Positions 37,766 through 46,139 of a DNA stretch of 62,310 nt are shown here, one piece after another. The position numbers were made by a program, and so were the translations under genes. The notes below the pieces were generated by a model that was given only the letters and a program-made list of their open reading frames with translations, had not been told where the DNA came from and ran no database searches. The DNA is taken from assembly GCA_900317935.1 (NCBI GenBank), contig ONIU01000016.1:1-62310 (forward strand). Reading direction: 5' to 3'. Within the stretch, counting starts at the first letter, position 1, and each line of letters begins with the position of its first letter. Origin of the DNA: an uncultured bacterium (lineage in GTDB: Bacteria > Muiribacteriota > Ozemobacteria > Ozemobacterales > Ozemobacteraceae).

Positions 37766-38914
37766 TTACGGGTGCGGAGTCACTGCTTTAACTATAGAAA
37801 CAAGAGGTATTAATAAGCTCACTACAACTATTCCACATATAGTTCCCATAATAACTACGTAAATAGGTTTTACAAATATACCAATCTGTCTTGAAAGGTA
37901 AGTACAATCTTGTTCATAATTATCAGCTAACTCCGTAAACATCTCATCTATATAACCGGATTCTTCACCAGTTTCTATGATGTTCATTGATTTTCTCGGC
38001 ATTATTTTTGTTTTTTCAAAAGCCTGGGCAATAGGCGTTCCAGATTCAATATCCTGAACAATATCATCTAAGACCTTTTTTAAATATGTATTTTTCATTG
38101 TTTGATTTGTTTTTTTCATACAAGAAACAAAACTAATTCCGGAATTAAAAAGAGTAACAAGACTTCGAGAATAATGTATCAAAGAATGCTTTTTTAGCAT
38201 GATACCAAATATAGGAATCTTCAATTTATAATAATCTGTTACATATCTTCCAATTTTGGTTAATCTCGACAAAAAATATACGATTAAAAAAGCCATAATT
38301 ATAGATAAAATTACAATTATGTTGTCCTGGAACCAAAAAGCAATCTGAAGAACTATCTTAGTAATTTGTGGGATTTTGTATCCTTCGTATAGTATAGAAA
38401 AACGCGGCACGACAAAAACCATGAGAAAAACGATTTCAAAAAAGCTATAAACAGAAACTCTTGCTGGGTATTCTATTGCTTCAAAAATACATTTATCAAT
38501 GACCGAGTAACTCTCTAACTGTTTGGAAAGGCGTTCTAGAACCTGGTCTAATCTGCCAGACTCTTCACCTATTTTAATCAAATCACAATATAAATCGCTA
38601 AAAATATCACTATGCTTTTTTAAAGATACATAAAGAGGGATTCCTGCTTTAACCTCTTTGATAGAGTATGATATTATTTCTTTAAACCTCTTGTTTTCAA
38701 CCTTAGTCAGAATTGTTTCCAAAGAAGTAATGATAGGAACACCATCTTTAGTTAAAGAAGCAAAATTTTTGGTAAATTCTAACAAGTCATTCGATTCTTT
38801 TTTCTTACGAAAAGGATTCAAACGAGAAAAAAAAGAGGGCTTAGAAAATTCTTTTTTTTCTTGTTCTGCAATAGCTATTTGGTTCTCAGAATCTTTAGGC
38901 ATTTTATTATCCAT
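37766..38914 (-). CDS. Type II secretion / type IV pilus F-type inner-membrane protein
   Basis: Polytopic platform protein of the GspF/PilC family. The T2SF domain occurs twice: about residues 45-165 (with LIKIGEESGRLDQVLERLS) and 245-370 (with NIIETGEESGYIDEMF). Three membrane segments follow the usual plan (about 165-187, 195-220 and 350-375). A Lys-rich N-terminal extension precedes the first domain. No other secretion or pilin gene is adjacent, so it must work with components encoded elsewhere. It is convergent with the M50 gene. Confidence 0.88.
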   Translation of the reverse strand: MDNKMPKDSENQIAIAEQEKKEFSKPSFFSRLNPFRKKKESNDLLEFTKNFASLTKDGVPIITSLETILTKVENKRFKEIISYSIKEVKAGIPLYVSLKKHSDIFSDLYCDLIKIGEESGRLDQVLERLSKQLESYSVIDKCIFEAIEYPARVSVYSFFEIVFLMVFVVPRFSILYEGYKIPQITKIVLQIAFWFQDNIIVILSIIMAFLIVYFLSRLTKIGRYVTDYYKLKIPIFGIMLKKHSLIHYSRSLVTLFNSGISFVSCMKKTNQTMKNTYLKKVLDDIVQDIESGTPIAQAFEKTKIMPRKSMNIIETGEESGYIDEMFTELADNYEQDCTYLSRQIGIFVKPIYVVIMGTICGIVVVSLLIPLVSIVKAVTPHP

Positions 38915-38995
38915 CGATTGTCTAATACAATATTCTTATTTTCAAAAATTCGCAACAAATTTACTCACCACCTATGTTCTTCTATCTTATAATTT

Positions 38996-39175
38996 GTAAC
39001 TTTGTGTTACGCTACGCTGTGAGACACTTCGTTTTTGAACACTTCTCACTCTTCCAACTCTTCTAACCCTTACAACAACTTTCACGGGCAGCATTAGTTG
39101 CCGTCTCACAGATTGCGATAGCAATCGTCCAACAGAGGCTTTAGCCTCGTACCACCCATCACCTACCACCAATCA
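38996..39175. repeat. Dispersed hairpin-bearing intergenic repeat, copy A
   Basis: It starts with GTAACTTTGTGTTACGCTAC (38996-39015), shared in part with 39693-39714 and, reversed, with 56149-56181. From 39097 to 39170 it matches copy B (39770-39840): a GATTGCGATAGCAATC hairpin, GAGGCTTTAGCCTC, and a CACCCATCACCTACCACC tail. An open frame across it (39172-38987, minus strand) is a by-product, not a gene. Confidence 0.75.
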
Positions 39176-39514
39176 CTACGCCTTATCATCATATTTCTGA
39201 AAAGCATCTAGAAAAGGGTCTGGATTCGGCTTTACATGATGTTTAAGTATTCTTAAGGCAAGTTTTTTGTCATGAGTTAGGTGCCATACTGCTCTGCAAC
39301 CAGCAATACAGTGAGCATCACTAGAAAGTCTGAATAAAACTTTTGCAACTTTAAAAGCAAGACTTGGCTTTGTAATAGCTTTTCCAATATCGTGAACCAA
39401 AGCAAAAGAAGCTAACTCAGCTTTTAAACTACTGTCTAAATCTCTATCTTTATCAATATATTCTAAGACCCTTAAAGTATGTGCTTTTTCAGCTTTGCCA
39501 AGTTTTTCCAGCAA
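39176..39514 (-). CDS. HD-domain protein (phosphohydrolase-like), start unclear
   Basis: Small HD-superfamily protein with LVHDIGKA (metal-binding HD pair), DAHCIAGCRAVWHL and ILKHH. The first ordinary start codon is the TTG at 39514, giving 112 residues with no ribosome site. The same frame is open for 43 more codons to 39643 and encodes ILYRCWQFYKAVFPRL, which resembles the N-terminus of related HD proteins as I remember them. AAGGTG at 39650-39645 sits 7 bases before an ATT codon at 39637, where an ATG would be expected. Either translation starts at ATT, or an ATG was mutated. The gene is flanked by two copies of one repeat. Confidence 0.65.
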   Translation of the reverse strand: MLEKLGKAEKAHTLRVLEYIDKDRDLDSSLKAELASFALVHDIGKAITKPSLAFKVAKVLFRLSSDAHCIAGCRAVWHLTHDKKLALRILKHHVKPNPDPFLDAFQKYDDKA

Positions 39515-39651
39515 AGACTTAAGTCTGTTATCAGAACGATCTGCAGCTTCTTTCCATTTTTCAATATTTAAGCGTGGAAAAACAGCTTTATAAAACTGCC
39601 AGCATCTATATAGTATCTTGTTAATTATACTGCTAATAATAATTCACCTTT

Positions 39652-39850
39652 TTTATAAGTTATAAGAGTTGGAAGGGTTAGAAGGGTTAAAAGTGTTACG
39701 CTGCGCTGTAAGAGGTTTCACTGTGGCAATTGTCAAACAACTAACACAGGCAGTGGCAACTGCCGTCTCACAGATTGCGATAGCAATCGTCCCACAGAGG
39801 CTTTAAGCCTCGTATCACCCATCACCAACCACTTACCACCTACCACTTCT
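39652..39850. repeat. Dispersed hairpin-bearing intergenic repeat, copy B
   Basis: It has GTGTTACGCTGCGCTGTA (39693-39710), then three short inverted repeats: GGCAGTGGCAACTGCC (39759-39774), GATTGCGATAGCAATC (39773-39788 region) and GAGGCTTTAAGCCTC. A CACCCATCACCAACCAC tail ends it. The 70-base core matches copy A on the other side of the HD gene in the same orientation. The beginning is GGAAGGGTTAGAAGGGTTA-type simple repeat. Confidence 0.75.
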
Positions 39851-39906
39851 CCCTAATCTCTACGCTCTAAACTTTCCATTCTTATACCTATTTGGCCAAA
39901 GCTTGT

Positions 39907-41178
39907 CTAAACGCTCTTTAACAGCTTTTTCTTTCCCATAAGAAGTTGGCAGATAAAAACTGATTGGCTCACAGGGTAACGATATTCCTTGCCGTATCCC
40001 AGTTCCTGCATTAACTTCGTAGGAGCATTACGCAAATGAATAGGAACTCCAGGCTCGCCAATTTCTCTAATATAGCGTTTAACCCGGCTTTCAGCCTTAT
40101 AAAGAGCATTACTTTTAGGTGCTGTTGCGAGATAAACTACAAGCTGAGCAACAAATAAATGAGCTTCCGGAGGCCCCACATATTCGAAAGCCTGGGCACA
40201 AGACATAGCCAGTGTCATAGCAAAGGGGTCTGCCATTCCAATATCTTCAGCAGCAAAACGAATCATTCTTCTAAAGAGGTATCTGCAGTTTTCACCACCA
40301 TCTATCATCCTATATGCCCAATATAACGCCGCATCAGGGTCTGAACCTCTCAAAGACTTATGTAAAGCCGAAATTAGATTATAGTGTTCTTCTCCGCCTT
40401 TATCATAACGCAAAAGCTTGCTTTGAAATGTTTCTGCTACTATTTCAGGGGTAACCACAGGTTTTTCAGGAGTTTTCTGTCTTGAGACTTCACAACAGGT
40501 TTCAAGAACATTGAGAGCAATTCTTGCATCTCCGGCCGCCATCATAGCTATTCTCTCAATACTATCGTCTGAAATATCTATTTTGGGTTCTCTGTTCAGC
40601 TTATCATCCTTTTCTATAGCTCTAGCAAGAATAGTAATCAATGCGGGAACAGAAATAGACTTCAAAACAAGAACCTGACATCTTGAAAGCAGTGCAGAAT
40701 TTACTTCAAAGCTAGGATTCTCAGTTGTCGCCCCTATAAATATTACAAGTCCGGACTCAATATGCGGAAGCAGCGCATCTTGCTGAGCCTTGTTGAATCT
40801 ATGAATTTCGTCAATAAAAAGAATAGTCTTTCGCCCAGAAGTCTTTCTAGTATAAGCTGCCTGATCAAAAGCAGCTTTCATTTCTTTTACACCTGATGTA
40901 ACCGCTGATAATTGTATAAAATCAGAATCGGAAAGACCAGCCAATACTCTTGCTAAGGTAGTTTTTCCACAACCTGGAGGTCCCCATAGAATGATAGAAC
41001 CGCTTAACCCTGCTTCCATCAACATTCTTAAAGGTTTATCCGGTCCTAAAATATCATCCTGCCCCATTACATCTTCTAAGGAAGTTGGGCGAACCCTGTC
41101 GGCCAAAGGCTGATAAACCGATACAGAAGCATTGCCGCTACTGATTTTTTCATCATGAAAATCAAACAGGCCAGCCAT
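39907..41178 (-). CDS. rarA: Replication-associated recombination ATPase RarA (MgsA), C-terminus frameshifted
   Basis: AAA+ ATPase that acts at stalled replication forks. Walker A is [11 protein letters not shown], Walker B is FIDEIHRF, and the family segments [13 protein letters not shown] and [16 protein letters not shown] are present. ATG 41178 has AAGGGA upstream. Up to YRYP (residue 402) it follows the family; the last 21 residues do not. Shifting by one base at about 39973 gives [20 protein letters not shown] and then [10 protein letters not shown], the expected RarA ending, stopping at 39860. A single missing base there explains this. The truncated protein may still work, because the lost part is the extreme C-terminus. 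Confidence 0.93.
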   Translation of the reverse strand: MAGLFDFHDEKISSGNASVSVYQPLADRVRPTSLEDVMGQDDILGPDKPLRMLMEAGLSGSIILWGPPGCGKTTLARVLAGLSDSDFIQLSAVTSGVKEMKAAFDQAAYTRKTSGRKTILFIDEIHRFNKAQQDALLPHIESGLVIFIGATTENPSFEVNSALLSRCQVLVLKSISVPALITILARAIEKDDKLNREPKIDISDDSIERIAMMAAGDARIALNVLETCCEVSRQKTPEKPVVTPEIVAETFQSKLLRYDKGGEEHYNLISALHKSLRGSDPDAALYWAYRMIDGGENCRYLFRRMIRFAAEDIGMADPFAMTLAMSCAQAFEYVGPPEAHLFVAQLVVYLATAPKSNALYKAESRVKRYIREIGEPGVPIHLRNAPTKLMQELGYGKEYRYPVSQSVFICQLLMGKKKLLKSV

Positions 41179-41190
41179 TAATTAGTCCCT

Positions 41191-42060
41191 TTACTGAAAT
41201 AATCTAGGTTTTTTAGGTTCCTTATAATTCTTGTTTTTATCGTCATTATCAGTAAGTTTGTTTTTTGTTACCCCTAACAGTTCACTAGTAGGCGAAAAAG
41301 AACTTACATAAGGAACAACGTCCGGCTTAGACTTAACAATCACTTCAATTACTCTCCAGGTTTGGCGTAAATATGCATTCTGAATTTCAATAGCCAACTG
41401 ATGCATTCCTTTACTGGTCATATCAAGATTTGGATATGCCAAAAGCTTAGTTCCACTGATAAAATTCATATCTTCAACCGGAAAGCGCTTTTTAATCCAT
41501 TCAATAAAATCTGCATTCAGAAGCAGTTTATCAGAATCTGCTACATCAAAAGCCGCAGACTCTTTTTTAATGAATTCCGGAGTCTTATTTAACTTTTTAA
41601 AACAGTCCGGGCAAGGTTCCAAGCCTAAGAGTTCTTTCTTATCTTCTGCCCAGGAGCGTTCCTTTATATTTAAGCAATTATTGTAAGGATCATGATAGTA
41701 AATGCTGTTTGTATTTACCCATGCAATAGTTTTTTCATTCAGTTTTCTCGGAGGAATTTCTTTACGCTGCAGTTTTCCTCCTTCTGAGTTTTTCTCCTTT
41801 TCTTCTGCCACAGCCTTAGATTGTTGTTTTTCTGTAAAAATTCCAGTAAGAACACGCTTAACTGGTTTAAAAGGTTTTTTGTCAGTATCTACAGGGAATA
41901 CATAAATAACTGAACTGTCACTAGATGCATCATTTTTTTGCTGACTCTGCTGTTTATTTGATGTCTTTGAACTCTTTTTAGCTGCTTCTATGCTACAGTT
42001 TGATTGCAGAATCAACAATCCTATAAAAACTATTGTAAAAATTTTATTAATTTTTTTCAT
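41191..42060 (-). CDS. Exported protein with an Ada-like Cys/His motif
   Basis: Not assigned to a named family. The signal sequence is MKKINKIFTIVFIGLLILQ followed by SNCSIEAAK; the Cys is not in a standard lipobox. A Lys/Gln/Ser-rich linker follows. Residues about 135-175 carry YYHDPYNNCLNIKE and LGLEPCPDCFK, the YHxxxC..GLxPCxxC pattern of small Ada-like metal-binding domains. The C-terminal 100 residues are unremarkable. ATG 42060 is chosen for the GGGAG seven bases upstream; the longer frame from 42111 hides the signal peptide. It lies 12 bases before rarA on the same strand. Confidence 0.72.
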   Translation of the reverse strand: MKKINKIFTIVFIGLLILQSNCSIEAAKKSSKTSNKQQSQQKNDASSDSSVIYVFPVDTDKKPFKPVKRVLTGIFTEKQQSKAVAEEKEKNSEGGKLQRKEIPPRKLNEKTIAWVNTNSIYYHDPYNNCLNIKERSWAEDKKELLGLEPCPDCFKKLNKTPEFIKKESAAFDVADSDKLLLNADFIEWIKKRFPVEDMNFISGTKLLAYPNLDMTSKGMHQLAIEIQNAYLRQTWRVIEVIVKSKPDVVPYVSSFSPTSELLGVTKNKLTDNDDKNKNYKEPKKPRLFQ

Positions 42061-42082
42061 AAGAAAACTCCCTGTTTTTGTG

Positions 42083-42088
42083 ATTATA
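42083..42088 (-). promoter_or_regulatory. Putative -10 box for the 42060 gene
   Basis: A perfect TATAAT on the minus strand (42088-42083) lies 22 bases before the ATG, with the GGGAG site between. No convincing -35 box is seen at the right distance. Confidence 0.35.
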
Positions 42089-42168
42089 TCATATAACCAA
42101 AGACAAACCACAAAAAAAATGATATATTAAAAATCTAAGTTTTATTTTAGTCTTAAAAAGGGAATCTA

Positions 42169-43524
42169 ATGAAAAATAAACCTGTTATAATTGCAGTTGC
42201 TATAATTTTTTTAGTTTTTATTACTCTTTCAACATTTTTATATTATTTAAATAACCTAAGACCCTATTTAGCTATTTCTGAAAATCCGGAAGTCTTAAAA
42301 CATTTTCCGGCAAAATTTTCCTATGATGATACAAATGTTAGTTCATATATAACTCAGAGCTATTATCCAAACAATGATACAAAAGAAATAATAAAAAAGA
42401 CAGAATCACTTTTTCCAACTCAAAAAGAATTATTTCTTCCTGATTCTGAAAAAAAAATCCAACCATATATAGAAGAAATAGTTCCAAATAATTTAGAGAA
42501 GTTTGTATCTTCGTTTATAAAATATAATATTAAACATGATATAGAAAGAAGCAAAAATTTAAAAAAAGAATTAGCAGATTATGAAAAATATGCACATCCC
42601 TTGCCTATAACTTTTGAAACAACAAAATTAACAGCAGAATACTGGTATTTAATAAGCAGATACTTAGACAATTTCGGAGATTCTGAAAGTTCATTGTTAT
42701 TAAGCCAAGGTATTTATTATTTAGCTAGAGATTGGGAAAGAGAATACTATTATGGTTCGAGAGCATTAAATAAGACTCAAACCTTTCAGTTGTGCCATAT
42801 AGCCTGTAATTCAATATTGGTCTGGGCTAACAAACCAAGACCCGACAAGTCAGAATTAAGCAAGAAAATTGCCGCAGATATTATAGACTTAGTAAACACT
42901 GAATTTCCATTAGCTGTGAATATCAAATATGAACGCCGTCTATTTGATGCATTTTTCAAAGAAAATGATTTTAAACACTTTCAATCAAAGGCTTGTGAAT
43001 TTTTGAATACCTACGTAACGACTTCAAAATCATATTTTAAGGTATTGGATGAAGTATACAAAACTCCGTTGGAATTTATAGATAAACCAATATATGAACT
43101 AAATAATGAATTTGAAGATTACAACAACAAAATTAAAACTTTATTCGGCAATAAATCTAATTTTGGAGAAAAACTTAAATTATTAAAAGACCCCGATGAA
43201 GCCATAACCATTATATTATTAAAACGATGTCTTCCTGATTTTGAAACGATGAAAAAACATACTGAACAAAAACTTGCCGAAATGGAATTAACAGCAATAG
43301 CTCTAGTTATCAACGCTTTTGCTGCAGAAAACAAAAAAATGCCTGAATCAATTGCTGAACTTAGCAAGTGGTTTGGAAGAGAACTTCCCAAAGATCGTCT
43401 TACTAACAAGCCATACGAGTTAAACTTAAAAGGGAAGCATATTCTTTATAATAAAGGAATCAACGGCATAGAAGACTTAGATTCGAAAGACACGGATGAT
43501 ATTTACTTTGATTTTTCATTATAA
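42169..43524 (+). CDS. Membrane-anchored hypothetical with Planctomycetes-like C-terminal motif
   Basis: One N-terminal membrane segment (about residues 6-28) anchors a mostly helical exported domain of about 340 residues that I do not recognise. The last 75 residues follow a pattern I know from planctomycetal and lentisphaeral proteins: TAIALVINAFAAENKKMPES, then LPKDRLTNKPYELN, HILYNKGINGIEDLD and DTDDIYFDF. This resembles a pseudopilin-like C-terminal fold. AAGGGA lies 5 bases before the ATG. It is followed by the HEAT gene after 24 bases. Confidence 0.65.
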   Translation: MKNKPVIIAVAIIFLVFITLSTFLYYLNNLRPYLAISENPEVLKHFPAKFSYDDTNVSSYITQSYYPNNDTKEIIKKTESLFPTQKELFLPDSEKKIQPYIEEIVPNNLEKFVSSFIKYNIKHDIERSKNLKKELADYEKYAHPLPITFETTKLTAEYWYLISRYLDNFGDSESSLLLSQGIYYLARDWEREYYYGSRALNKTQTFQLCHIACNSILVWANKPRPDKSELSKKIAADIIDLVNTEFPLAVNIKYERRLFDAFFKENDFKHFQSKACEFLNTYVTTSKSYFKVLDEVYKTPLEFIDKPIYELNNEFEDYNNKIKTLFGNKSNFGEKLKLLKDPDEAITIILLKRCLPDFETMKKHTEQKLAEMELTAIALVINAFAAENKKMPESIAELSKWFGRELPKDRLTNKPYELNLKGKHILYNKGINGIEDLDSKDTDDIYFDFSL

Positions 43525-43536
43525 TTTAATCATAAT
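43508..43536 (+). promoter_or_regulatory. Putative promoter giving a near-leaderless HEAT-gene mRNA
   Basis: TTGATT (43508-43513), 17 bases, CATAAT (43531-43536), then 12 bases to the ATG at 43549. The predicted transcript start near 43543 leaves about 6 bases of leader and no Shine-Dalgarno. It lies within the end of the preceding gene. Confidence 0.4.
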
Positions 43537-43548
43537 GAAACAGAACCA

Positions 43549-46101
43549 ATGGCACAGACAAATCTAACTCCGCAAACAAAAGAAATAATATCGCGGCTAT
43601 ACAGCTCGAATGAATACAATAAAAGGGAAGCTATCTATCGAATCCTTTTCGATAGACGTACTGACCTTGTTCCAGAATTAAAAAAAGCTGTAAAGTATGA
43701 AAAGAATGAAACCATAGCTGTTTTTATGGTCCAGGTTTGTCTGACTCTGACGAATTTTCCTAGAGATGCCGCAATGGAAAGGCGAATCCTGGAAATACTT
43801 CAGTATGAAGAAGGTGGAAAAGTCAACGATATAACTCCAACAATGTGGGAATATCTTGAAAACTGCGCCACAAGTCAGATGATCATAGCAATTCTGGCAT
43901 CTATGGGCAACTCTATTCCTGCAAACAGTTATGATTTTATAGAAATGTGCCTGACTCACCCTGACCCGGAAGTTAGAGCTATGGTTTGTGAGAAAGCTAT
44001 AAAAAGCGGAAGACCAAGTCATTTCGCTTATGTATTGAATCTAGTTGCAGATAAAGACCCGATTGTTTCTCAAACCGCCTTTTTAGCTATTAAAAATCTG
44101 CCAGAAGCAGAATTAGCTATTATTCTTGACTATGCCTTAGGTTCACCAGACGAATGGGTTTTAAAAACAGTAGCTCCGTTCCTGCCCAATATAATAACAA
44201 ACAGCCTTCGTTCCGTAATAGCTAAGGTCCAGTATCATTCAAACCAGCTTGTAGCTCACAAAGCAAGAGAAGCTTTAAAAGTATTAGACGCTATTCCATA
44301 TATAACAAAGCGTTCTATGAAAGACCATGATGAGGCAGAAAAACGCAAAGAAGAAGAAAAAGAGAAAAAAGAAGAATTTGTCATCGAAAATGGTAAAAAG
44401 GTCTCTTTAAAAGAACAGCTTGAACAGAAACGAAAAGAGCAGGAAGAAAAAGATAGAGCTATAAGAGAAGCCAATGAAGCTCTTGACAGAGAACTTTCCG
44501 AAGTTGACGATTCTGAAATGGCAGATTTCGCTAAATCTATAGATAACTATGACAATGTTCTGCCAGAAGAAGAAGGCGTCACAATAGACGACTTGAACGA
44601 ACTTCCAGAAGAAAAAACATTCACCGAAAACACAGATTTTTCAGTTGAAGCTGATGCGCTAGCCGATATAGACGAAAACACAGCCGATAAAGCAGTATCA
44701 GACATAGTTACAGATGAAGAAGCTTTTATGGATGCTATTGCTTCTGTTAAAAAGAAAGAAGAAGAAGAAAAAACATCTAATGCTACTGAAACTCTAATTA
44801 ATTCTACTGAAGAGGAGAAAGTCAGCGAAGAACCAGTTCTAGATATCAGCGAAAAGCAAGAAGAACCTGAACAGCCTATATCATTACAACAAGAGCAAGA
44901 GTCACCAGTTGAAAATACAATTATTGAACCTGTTTCAGAAGACAATAACACTAGTAAGCTTAGCTTAGACCTTTCTAATGAACCTGCTGCCATTCAAGAA
45001 ACAGACGGTCTAAGTCTGAATTTGGAAAATTCTGCTCAGTTTTTGGATGCTGATGGTCTTGATTTGGGAACTGTTACGCAAAATCAAGAAAGCAACAGTG
45101 AAGAAAACCCGTTAAATATATCAGAAGATGAGCTTAATCTTGATGTAGACCTGCCGGAATGCGAAGAAATCAATATAGAAAACATAGACTTAACATCAAT
45201 CGATCTTACTTCAGAGGCACAGGAAATAAACAATCCCTCTCCCAAACCAGAGCCTAAAGCTCCAGTAAATCCGCCGAAACCACCTGTTAGCCCAACTCCT
45301 GCAAAACAACAAAATACAGAAGCAAAATCTTCTCCTAAGCCTGCTGCTTCAAAAGTTTCTGTTCCAGCTAGCGCAAAAGATATATTTGAAAAATATCCTT
45401 CTTTCATTGTTGACCCGCTTCTAGATGTATACAAAGCTTCAACAGACGAAGCCAGACTAAAAGCTATAGAACAGGTATTGAACAATCTTACAGCTTTTCT
45501 TAACATTTGTTTTCTACAATCTGCCATGTATTTTGCACAAGAATCTGAAATGCTTACAAAAAGCATAAAAGACTGCATAAAAGGTAATCTGATCGGACCA
45601 TCATCCATAAGATGTTTGCATAACTTCGTTTTAGCAATGAAAGCAGTAAGAGGGAACAACATATTCTTTACCTTCCCACTTTCAAAGATTATGAGCAATT
45701 CTGATGACACAAATCCTCTTATGCTGATGAGAGAATTAAAAGAATTTTTGAAAGAACCAGAAGAACCCTTGAATGAAAGTGTACCCCAGGCTATAGAAGG
45801 TCTTTTAGAAATACTAAGAGGTGTTAGAGCTATAACTAACAATACTATGGTCATGCGCGCTCCTCGCGGAGCTAAGCTTCCTTATGCAGATCTCAGCGGA
45901 CCGACAGCAAAACCATTAGACAAAGATAAACTTCCTTCTATGGATTTGCCGGTTGGAGAAGTAATATTAATTTCTACCGATGGTTCTGAAGCCTTTGGAA
46001 TGTTTCCGTTCTTCAAATATTCCAAGAAAAAAGTAATTTTTACCATTCCAACCTCAGAAGAATTGGCTACTTTCTATGAAAGACTTGAAATCACTCCATA
46101 G
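43549..46101 (+). CDS. HEAT-repeat protein with acidic low-complexity middle
   Basis: Residues 1-245 are HEAT-like helical repeats (YSSNEYNKREAIYRILFD, LTHPDPEVRAMVCEKAIKS, VADKDPIVSQTAFLAIKNL). A charged coiled coil (about 265-315) and then a very acidic disordered region (315-560) follow. A Pro-rich stretch and a folded C-terminal domain (about 600-850) with VGEVILISTDGSEAFGMFPF complete it. There is no signal peptide or membrane segment. Its domain plan (HEAT, disordered linker, helical domain) recalls the 9623-12394 HEAT protein, though the sequences are not close. Function unknown; a scaffold role is inference. Confidence 0.75.
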   Translation: MAQTNLTPQTKEIISRLYSSNEYNKREAIYRILFDRRTDLVPELKKAVKYEKNETIAVFMVQVCLTLTNFPRDAAMERRILEILQYEEGGKVNDITPTMWEYLENCATSQMIIAILASMGNSIPANSYDFIEMCLTHPDPEVRAMVCEKAIKSGRPSHFAYVLNLVADKDPIVSQTAFLAIKNLPEAELAIILDYALGSPDEWVLKTVAPFLPNIITNSLRSVIAKVQYHSNQLVAHKAREALKVLDAIPYITKRSMKDHDEAEKRKEEEKEKKEEFVIENGKKVSLKEQLEQKRKEQEEKDRAIREANEALDRELSEVDDSEMADFAKSIDNYDNVLPEEEGVTIDDLNELPEEKTFTENTDFSVEADALADIDENTADKAVSDIVTDEEAFMDAIASVKKKEEEEKTSNATETLINSTEEEKVSEEPVLDISEKQEEPEQPISLQQEQESPVENTIIEPVSEDNNTSKLSLDLSNEPAAIQETDGLSLNLENSAQFLDADGLDLGTVTQNQESNSEENPLNISEDELNLDVDLPECEEINIENIDLTSIDLTSEAQEINNPSPKPEPKAPVNPPKPPVSPTPAKQQNTEAKSSPKPAASKVSVPASAKDIFEKYPSFIVDPLLDVYKASTDEARLKAIEQVLNNLTAFLNICFLQSAMYFAQESEMLTKSIKDCIKGNLIGPSSIRCLHNFVLAMKAVRGNNIFFTFPLSKIMSNSDDTNPLMLMRELKEFLKEPEEPLNESVPQAIEGLLEILRGVRAITNNTMVMRAPRGAKLPYADLSGPTAKPLDKDKLPSMDLPVGEVILISTDGSEAFGMFPFFKYSKKKVIFTIPTSEELATFYERLEITP

Positions 46102-46131
46102 TTAGACTTTTTTATTTTCTCATGATAAAAT
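46102..46131 (+). promoter_or_regulatory. Putative promoter giving a leaderless TPR-transglutaminase mRNA
   Basis: TTAGAC (46102-46107), 18 bases, TAAAAT (46126-46131), then 8 bases to the ATG at 46140. The predicted start of transcription is within about 2 bases of the start codon. No Shine-Dalgarno is present. Confidence 0.4.
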
Positions 46132-46139
46132 AAAATTAT

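Noticed and set aside
38987..39172. 61-codon minus-strand frame rich in Val/Arg
   Set aside because: It lies wholly within repeat copy A and shows no protein-like features.
44547..45854. Long minus-strand Ser-rich frames
   Set aside because: They are antisense to the acidic region of the HEAT protein, where GAA/GAT codons read as TTC/ATC on the other strand.
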